Shown: positions 7,144 to 12,544 of the stretch, piece after piece
Position numbering within the stretch: the first letter of the stretch is position 1
How the letters are laid out: each line of letters starts with the position of its first letter
Assembly: GCA_025349905.2 (NCBI GenBank)
Contig: MU625066.1
Span: 1 to 12,544, forward strand
Source of the DNA: Blastocladiella britannica
Taxonomy: Eukaryota > Blastocladiomycota > Blastocladiomycetes > Blastocladiales > Blastocladiaceae
Length of the DNA: 12,544 nucleotides
Direction of reading: 5' to 3'
The notes under the pieces: generated by a model
What the model was told of the DNA's origin: nothing
What the model saw: the letters and a program-made list of their open reading frames with translations, nothing else
The model's database searches: none
Translations under genes and position numbers: made by a program

Positions 7144-10100
7144 TTAGTCGTCCTGCTCCCGGCGAGCACGCTTGGAAGGACGCCCGCCGCTGCCGGCACT
7201 CGCGAGCTTCCGCTTCTCGGCCTTGCCCGTCTCCCGGAAATGCTCCTTGGCCCGCTCCTTGTGGGCATCGGCCTTGCGGCGGTCGATCCGAGCCGTCTCC
7301 TTGTTGCGCTTGGCCAGGTTCTCGGCGTCTTTGACCTTTTTCTTTTCGTCGCGGTCCACCTTGAGCGACCGCAACTGCGAAAGCAGCTGCGCGGCCTTGC
7401 GCTCCTCGGGCTCGGCCACCACCGCGCGGCGCTGCAACAGTCCCGGGCGGCGCTTCTTGGTCATGTCCTTGGGCTTGGACTTGAACGGCAGATCGGCCTG
7501 GATCGTCTTGGGCACCTTGAGCGGCGCAAACGACCGCTTCTCGGGCCGCTCCGCAATCTCGCGGTATCCCGAGTCGGCGTTGTTGGGCACCGCCACGCCC
7601 ACCTCATGCCGCACCGTGTTGGCCAGACGCATGCCGCGCCACTCGGTCTTGCTCTTGAGCAGCAGCGACGTGACCGGGTTGCAGAACTTTTTGGGCTTGA
7701 CCGGGTACCACGCCTTGAGGAACACAATGTCGGACGGCACAATCTTGTCCTCGAACGTGGCGCGGAACGTGCCCTCGGGCTGTGATGCCTTCTTGACTTG
7801 ACCGCGAATGCCCGACACCGTCTTGATGGCCGCGCCCTCAAACTTGACCACCTCCAGGGACGACGTGAACATGTTGCGGATGAACGCCGTGTTGCGGTAG
7901 ATCTGGTACGGCACGCCCGTGAGCTTGAGCTTCTTGACGACCTCGAGCGACTTGTTGATGTCGAGCACCGTGCCCGTGGCCGCGACGCGGAAGTCGGCGG
8001 TGCCGCCCTGCACCGACTGGAATGCACAAAAGCCCGTGTTGGGCGCCGAGGTGGGCCCGTAAAATGACGCGAGACAATGCATGTGGAGAGGCGTGTACTT
8101 GAGCATCTTGTTGCGGATGCGGTCGTCCAGCGAATATACGGGCATGGTTTGGAACCGGCGCCACCCGAGCGAAATGATGAGCGGGTCGTTGGACTTGAGA
8201 ATCTTCTTGTACCAGCGGTGCTTCTTGATGCGCACCTGCATGAACGAGTACTGGTCCTCGCCCTGCCCGACACCGCCGACCACCACCGGGTAGCGCGGGT
8301 CAAAGTGCTCGACAAACTCGCACGGCATGCGGTCGAGAATCACGCGCACGTAGGACCCGGGAATGTGGCCCAGCACGCGCACGCGCGCCTGCTCGTCGTC
8401 CTCAAACTCGTCGCGCGTCAGCTGCACCTGCCGCTGCATCTGCTCCTTCATCACGTCAAAGTACGTCTTTTCCTTGTCCGCGGCCTCGTCGTCAGACAGG
8501 CCGTCGTACTCGGCATCGAACTTGCGCTTGAGTGCGGCGCGCTTGCGGTCAAGATCCTCATCCTCGGGTAGATCCAGAGCGCTAGGCTCTGCAGCGGGTG
8601 GATCGACATCCATGCCGTCGTCGCCGTCGCCGTCACCATCGCCGCCGTTGGGGGCATCGGCATCGGCGTCGTCCTCGTCCTCGAGATCCTCGAAATCGCC
8701 GCCGGCATCTTCGTACTCGTTGTTGGCCTCGGCAGAGCCCTCGCCCTCCTCGCCCTCGGCCGGGAGCTCGGCGGTGATGAAGCGGCTGCGGATCGAGTCG
8801 AGCGTCAGCTCCTCCTTCCATGAGTCGAGGTCCACGTCGAGCGGCGACTTGCGCACCGCGTCCTCGAGCGGCCCGAGGTCATCGTCGTGCCGGCGGGCGA
8901 CCGTGAACAGATCGTCCTCCTCGTCGGCCGCGGCCCGGGCTGCGCGTGCCGCCACCAGCTCGGGAACCGACTCGGGCGCGTACACCAGGTCCATGAGGTT
9001 GATGCGCTTGCGGCCCGAGAATCGCTCCCGCGCGCGCTCGGCCAGGCCGTGCTTCCATTGCTGGTCGCCGTTGCCGAAATCAGGCTCAAAGTCGGCCATG
9101 GCATCACCGTCGTCGTTGTCGTCATCGTCGGACATGTCAATGACATTGTCCTCGGCGTACTCGACGTCCTCAGTCTGCTCCTGGCCATCGGCCACGTCGT
9201 CGCCGTCGAGCAGCGCCATGGCGCGGCGGCGGCCGTTGGAGCGTGCGTACGATGCGCCCATATCCTCGTCACCGACGTCCTCATCGTCGTCCTCCTCGAC
9301 GTCCTCGTCAATGTCATCGCCGTCGCTGTCGTCCTCTGCGTCCTCTGCGTCATCAAAGTCGCCAGCATCAGAATCAGCGTCGGAATCGTTGTCACTACCA
9401 GCGGCAGCAGCGGCGGCAACAGCGGCTTGGAGGTGGTCGCCAGCGAGCGGACGGCCCTGGTCAAAGAGACGGATCGTGGACTGCTCGAGCTGCTGGTTCA
9501 TGGTGCCCTGGAACTTTTGCAAGTCCACCACCATCTTTTGGCCCTCGCCCAGGCGCTCGTTCTCGCCATCGCGGTTGGTAAAGTGACCCGGCACGTGAAT
9601 GTAAATGGCATCCTTGTCGTACATGACCCCGCCAACATCCGACATGGGCGCGTAAATGAGCTTGTTCTTGTCCGAAAGCGATTTCTTTTGGCCGTCGGGC
9701 AGCGGGCACGGATCGGCGGCCGCCGACACCTCGGCGACCACGTAATCGCCTGCGCCGGGAATGTGCACTTTCGCGCCGTCCTTGAGGTAGGTGCCACGCA
9801 AGTAGCCCATGAGGGCCACGCGGCGGTCGCATTTGGGGTTGCGTTCCATGAGCTGCGGTGGCGTGAGGTCCTCGACGCGATCGGCGAGCAGATACGGGTG
9901 GGCGTTGCGCCAGACGAGCGGACGGAACTTCATGACCGAAATGAACCGCGACAAGTTGAGAATCTCGGTCTTGGGGTACGCGCCGTTGATCACGCCCGAC
10001 AGGTAAAACAGTTTCGCGCCCTGGTAAATCTCGGTCCAGAACCGCTGCTTGAGCGCCTTCTTGCGCACGCGCAGCCGCTTGTTATTGCGGAACTTATCCA

Positions 10101-10688
10101 GGTGCGTGAGCACGCCCATGATCTTGGGGAACCCGTGTGTCTGCAGCACGTTGAGGAACTCGAACGTCTCCATCTCAAACCCAAACGCCGCGTCCACCAT
10201 CAGCAGCACCAGATCGGCGACCTTGGCCACGTCGATCATCGAGTTGAGATCGTTGTTGCACTCGATAAACGTCAGGCGGCGCTTGCGCCCGGCCACGATC
10301 GTCACGGGACCATTGATCTCGTGAATGTTCTGGCGCGTGTACCGCTTTACGAGCGACTTGATGAGCGTCGATTTGCCCGTGCCCGGTGGGCCGGCAACCG
10401 CAATCACTACCGGCGGTGGCTCAAGCGGCGTGCGGTCGACCAGCGGCACATGGAGCTTCTTTTGCAAGAGGTCCTCTTTGCGGCGGCCCATCTTTTCGAG
10501 GCGGATACCGCTCTGCACCGCGAACGCCTGTATAATTCAAGTGTCAGTCGTCGCCATTGCCTTGGCCCGGTATTGAAATGCCAAACCTTGGGGTTGTTTT
10601 TCACGGCATTCTTGGTGGGATTCTTTTTTTCGGCCTTGCGGCCCGAGTGGGCCTTGCGATGCGGCTTTTGGGGCCGGGTGTCTTCCAT
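7144..10688 (-). CDS. BMS1: Ribosome biogenesis GTPase Bms1 (40S/SSU processome factor)
   Basis: Two exons, 10688-10587 and 10527-7144, are joined across a 59-bp intron and encode 1161 aa, close to yeast and animal Bms1. The join restores the conserved NPKAFAVQS block. Exon 1 is strongly basic. The GTP-binding domain has the P-loop GPPGTGKS (about 80-87), then [36 protein letters not shown] and THLD at the G4 position (about 175-178). The AARP2CN region follows (about 254-347) with [18 protein letters not shown] and [16 protein letters not shown]. Long Asp/Glu tracts (about 412-512 and 622-677) lead into the conserved RIBIOP_C/DUF663 region (about 727-1017; for example [47 protein letters not shown]). 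A basic, probably helical tail follows. In yeast, Bms1 acts in the nucleolus with Rcl1 and the U3 processome on early 18S pre-rRNA cleavages. The start at 10688 gives the family N-terminus, and 7144-7146 is the stop (TAA). Confidence 0.97.
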
Positions 10689-10829
10689 TTAGGTTATTAA
10701 ATTTTTGGAATCGGAGAGGATTTTCGCGGAAAACGCGTATTACAATATTCGCAAATCCGTGACCTGGTTACTGTCGAATGGAGACCCATGGGAACTGCAT
10801 CTTCCAGCATAAATACAAATATCATAAAA
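10689..10829. promoter_or_regulatory. Short bidirectional promoter with ACGCGT and TTTTCGCGGAAAA
   Basis: Only 141 bp separate the divergent starts of BMS1 and the orphan membrane-anchored protein. At 10721-10733 there is a near-palindromic TTTTCGCGGAAAA, overlapping by one base an exact ACGCGT (10733-10738), the core of the fungal MCB/MBF cell-cycle element. An AAAAATTTAA run close to the BMS1 start (read on its strand) resembles the A/T-rich RRPE motif of ribosome-biogenesis promoters. No TATA box is clear. Use of these motifs is inferred from sequence only. Confidence 0.5.
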
Positions 10830-12080
10830 ATGGCAGAAATCACCGTCCTATCCGAGACCTTACAGTTCACCAACCGCCTGAGCGTGGTGATCAAAGATAG
10901 CAATGGCTCGCCAGCTGCCGCACCCCTCATAGACAAGAGTAATAACGTATACCAGGTGGCGCCAATCGTAACGACGGTCCAACTCGATGCAGGCAGCAGC
11001 ACAGCTGGATTCGACAGCAGCAGCAAGCCCCCACCGTTTGTGACGCGGCTGGATGCTGCGTACGCTGGCTTTCGCGCTGGGACCGTTGATCTCTGCTGTG
11101 ATATCGTCGCTCCAGGATCATCGAAAAACGGCCGGCCCAACGGAGACGTGCAACTCTACGCGGTGCCCAAGGGCGGAAGATTCTGGATCGGCGACAAGGA
11201 TAGACTAGAACGGCGGGCCAATGTGCTCGTCAGCCTCAAGATCAGCGGCGAGCCGAATCGAGGCTACATCGAAATCTCCGCTCTGGTCCGTGCTGGGCTG
11301 CTACCGCAGCACATTGCCGCATCCGAGCGGGCGCGGGAGATTGAAGCCACAAAGAACAAGGCAAATGGTGGTCTGTTTGGGAGCCGTCCAACGACTCCTG
11401 TGCCCGTGCTCGATCCGCTGCCGTACCCGACGGTGCCGGCAACCGCTGTACCCCTCAAGGCACCTGTCCAGCGGTACAGCAATTTCCTGAATTTCCTGTT
11501 TCGTGCCAAGCGGCTCATGACAGTCCGTGGACACCGGATCCTCTTTATCGAGGCGCCAGAGACGCCGTACATCAACAAGCGCCTGGTGTGGGAAGCGCGT
11601 CTGCTGTACCCTAACTATCCGGGACCACTTCCAGATGTGTCCGGGGCCGCTGGAATAGCTGGAGGAGGTCCCAGTGGCATGGATCCGGTCGAAGGAAACC
11701 ACTACACGCTTTTATTGCGCCACCGAGACGACAGCTCGTGCTGCCACGGTGCCTGCTGCGGCTGCAGTTGCTTGTGCTACCCGTCGGTGGGCCGCATGGC
11801 GTTCGCCAAGCTCAAGCTCGACCTGATTGAATCCCTGGCGACGACTCCCGCTCCGCCGTCTTCGACTGCAGCTGGCCCAATGGATGCCACGCCAGCCGAG
11901 CTCGCAATGCTGGTGCTGTCCATGGTGCCGTCCATCAACACCGAGATCTACTTTCGCAACGTGTGGGTTGCCCGCCTCCCGTGGACCGTTCTAATTGGCG
12001 CCCTCATGCTGGCCTCCGTTATCATCAATCTTGTTAGTGTCAACGGTCCACAACCAGAGCATGGGGCGGGAAATGAATGA
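10830..12080 (+). CDS. Unrecognised protein with Cys cluster and C-terminal membrane anchor
   Basis: This is one uninterrupted frame of 416 aa with GC-rich third positions throughout, so it is very probably a real intronless gene. I do not recognise the family. The N-terminal half (about 1-170) looks like a beta-rich globular domain (TLQFTNRLSVVI, GDVQLYAVPKGGRFWIG, ANVLVSLKISGE). A Pro/Thr-rich linker follows at about 183-215. Then comes a second conserved-looking block (RYSNFLNFLFRAKRLMTVRG, RILFIEAPETPYINKRLVW) and a tight cluster, CCHGACCGCSCLC (about 304-316), that could bind metal or be palmitoylated. A single hydrophobic span (about 382-403, LPWTVLIGALMLASVIINLV) sits near the C-terminus with 13 residues after it, suggesting a tail-anchored or type II membrane protein. 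ATG 10830 has context AAAAATGG like its neighbours; an in-frame ATG at 10788 with C at -3 would add 14 residues. It shares a 141-bp promoter with BMS1. Confidence 0.8.
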   Translation: MAEITVLSETLQFTNRLSVVIKDSNGSPAAAPLIDKSNNVYQVAPIVTTVQLDAGSSTAGFDSSSKPPPFVTRLDAAYAGFRAGTVDLCCDIVAPGSSKNGRPNGDVQLYAVPKGGRFWIGDKDRLERRANVLVSLKISGEPNRGYIEISALVRAGLLPQHIAASERAREIEATKNKANGGLFGSRPTTPVPVLDPLPYPTVPATAVPLKAPVQRYSNFLNFLFRAKRLMTVRGHRILFIEAPETPYINKRLVWEARLLYPNYPGPLPDVSGAAGIAGGGPSGMDPVEGNHYTLLLRHRDDSSCCHGACCGCSCLCYPSVGRMAFAKLKLDLIESLATTPAPPSSTAAGPMDATPAELAMLVLSMVPSINTEIYFRNVWVARLPWTVLIGALMLASVIINLVSVNGPQPEHGAGNE

Positions 12081-12110
12081 TGTGCAGTTCAACCTTTTTT
12101 TTAACTCACC

Positions 12111-12153
12111 GCTCCCGAAGGAGCAGGCGCAGCGCCTAAGCAAGACGCTGCGT
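12111..12153. other. Cluster of three short palindromes between convergent genes
   Basis: Three perfect inverted repeats follow closely: GCTCC-CGAA-GGAGC (12111-12124), AGGCG-CAG-CGCCT (12125-12137) and ACGC-T-GCGT (12145-12153). They lie after a run of eight T (12095-12102), in the 124 bp between the stops of the orphan anchored protein and the right-edge gene. In RNA they could form tandem hairpins in either 3' UTR. GC-rich DNA gives such stems by chance fairly often. Confidence 0.45.
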
Positions 12154-12204
12154 TTACGGCGAGGAGAATACATTGAAATTTTCTGCGGCAACGCCACCTT
12201 GTCC

Positions 12205-12544
12205 TTAGTGTACTTGGAAGTCTTGGTCTGGGGAGAGCGCAGCCGGCGCTCGGCGTGGTGTGGCTGTCCAGGACAGCAGTCTCGCGTGTTCGGCGCTGAT
12301 CGAGGCGAGGTTAGTCAGGAAGAAGTCAGAGAGGAAGGTGAGGTCGCCGGCGAGGGTCCAGCTTGACTTGGAGCTGAAGGTTGCATCCTGGAGGCAGCAA
12401 GGGGGCATTTCGGGGCCGCGCGGAGCGTTGCACACTGCGCAGTAGCCGAGGCTCCGGTCTGGTTTGGGCGGGCGTGGAGGGGGTATCGGTCGCGGTATCG
12501 GGCCGGACACGATCTTGCAGGATTCGGCCTCTGCTGTTCTCTGG
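12205..12544 (-). CDS. C-terminal part of an unrecognised CxxC-containing protein (partial)
   Basis: A reverse-strand frame is open from the window edge to TAA at 12207-12205, giving 112 residues. Codons end mostly in C or G, as in the proven genes, which argues for coding. A Pro/Arg-rich segment (GPIPRPIPPPRPPKPDR, visible residues 14-30) leads to YCAVCNAPRGPEMPPCC, where a CxxC pair (35 and 38) and a CC pair (49-50) could bind zinc. A hydrophobic-aromatic stretch (WTLAGDLTFLSDFFLTNL) and a Ser/Ala/Pro tail follow. No domain is recognised, and the start lies beyond the window. It converges on the orphan anchored gene with 124 bp between stops. A splice junction near the edge cannot be excluded. 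Confidence 0.55.
   Translation of the reverse strand, partial: QRTAEAESCKIVSGPIPRPIPPPRPPKPDRSLGYCAVCNAPRGPEMPPCCLQDATFSSKSSWTLAGDLTFLSDFFLTNLASISAEHARLLSWTATPRRAPAALSPDQDFQVH

Noticed and set aside
7461..8315. 284-codon Arg/Ser-rich reverse-strand frame inside BMS1
   Set aside because: It is a shifted-frame shadow of the conserved BMS1 C-terminal domain, with a skewed composition and no motifs.
8363..9586. 407-codon Ser-rich plus-strand frame
   Set aside because: It is antisense to the Asp/Glu tracts of BMS1. The Ser runs are the antisense readout of repeated acidic codons, not an independent protein.
8887..10692. 601-codon open frame on the plus strand opposite BMS1
   Set aside because: It lies antisense to the conserved BMS1 coding sequence and has no recognisable domain. 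Long antisense frames arise there from the strong G/C third-position bias of BMS1.
10788..10829. Upstream in-frame ATG 10788 as start of the orphan anchored protein
   Set aside because: It has C at -3, whereas ATG 10830 has AAAAATGG like the other genes here. The added 14 residues look like a leader. It remains possible.
1..12544. Mobile element, CRISPR array, viral insertion or defence-type cluster
   Set aside because: No transposase, integrase, reverse transcriptase, long terminal or inverted repeats, or regularly spaced repeats were seen. The genes are ordinary eukaryotic housekeeping or unknown genes with consistent composition.

Overview
This is a eukaryotic nuclear window. Its coding regions are GC-rich with a strong preference for G or C at third codon positions. 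It has very short GT-AG introns (most 53-64 bp), close gene spacing, A at position -3 of every chosen start codon, and AATAAA-type 3' signals. The BMS1 protein, the small introns and the compactness fit a fungus. A MERIT40/BABAM1-like gene, which budding and fission yeasts lack, points to a non-Dikarya (early-diverging, possibly zoosporic) fungus. That placement is inference, and no rRNA or other direct marker is present.

Layout: (1) 1-58, possible C-terminal end of a plus-strand gene, ending in overlapping AATAAA hexamers. (2) 59-2242, a long stretch with no convincing intact gene; a possible decayed or frameshifted coding remnant lies at about 1621-2155. (3) 2243-3825 (+), a seven-exon MERIT40/BABAM1 homologue (411 aa). 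(4) 3875-4430 (-), a four-transmembrane protein with an LAPTM-like N-terminus (163 aa, two exons). (5) 4431-5107, divergent intergenic region. (6) 5108-6960 (+), a five-exon cold-shock-domain RNA-binding protein with a His/Gln/Pro-rich tail (498 aa). (7) 7144-10688 (-), BMS1, the ribosome-biogenesis GTPase (1161 aa, two exons). (8) 10689-10829, a short shared promoter with an ACGCGT box. (9) 10830-12080 (+), an intronless orphan protein with a Cys cluster and a C-terminal membrane anchor. (10) 12205-12544 (-), C-terminal part of an unrecognised CxxC-containing protein.

From the MERIT40 gene onward the coding strand strictly alternates, so every neighbouring pair is either convergent (49, 183 and 124 bp between stops) or divergent (677 and 141 bp between starts). 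The genes do not form one pathway: their roles are DNA repair/deubiquitinase scaffold, membrane protein, RNA-binding protein, ribosome assembly and two unknowns. I see no CRISPR array, mobile element, tRNA, rRNA or defence-type cluster. The most informative items are the reconstructed exon structures, the MERIT40 homologue, the insertion inside the cold-shock domain and the orphan tail-anchored protein.
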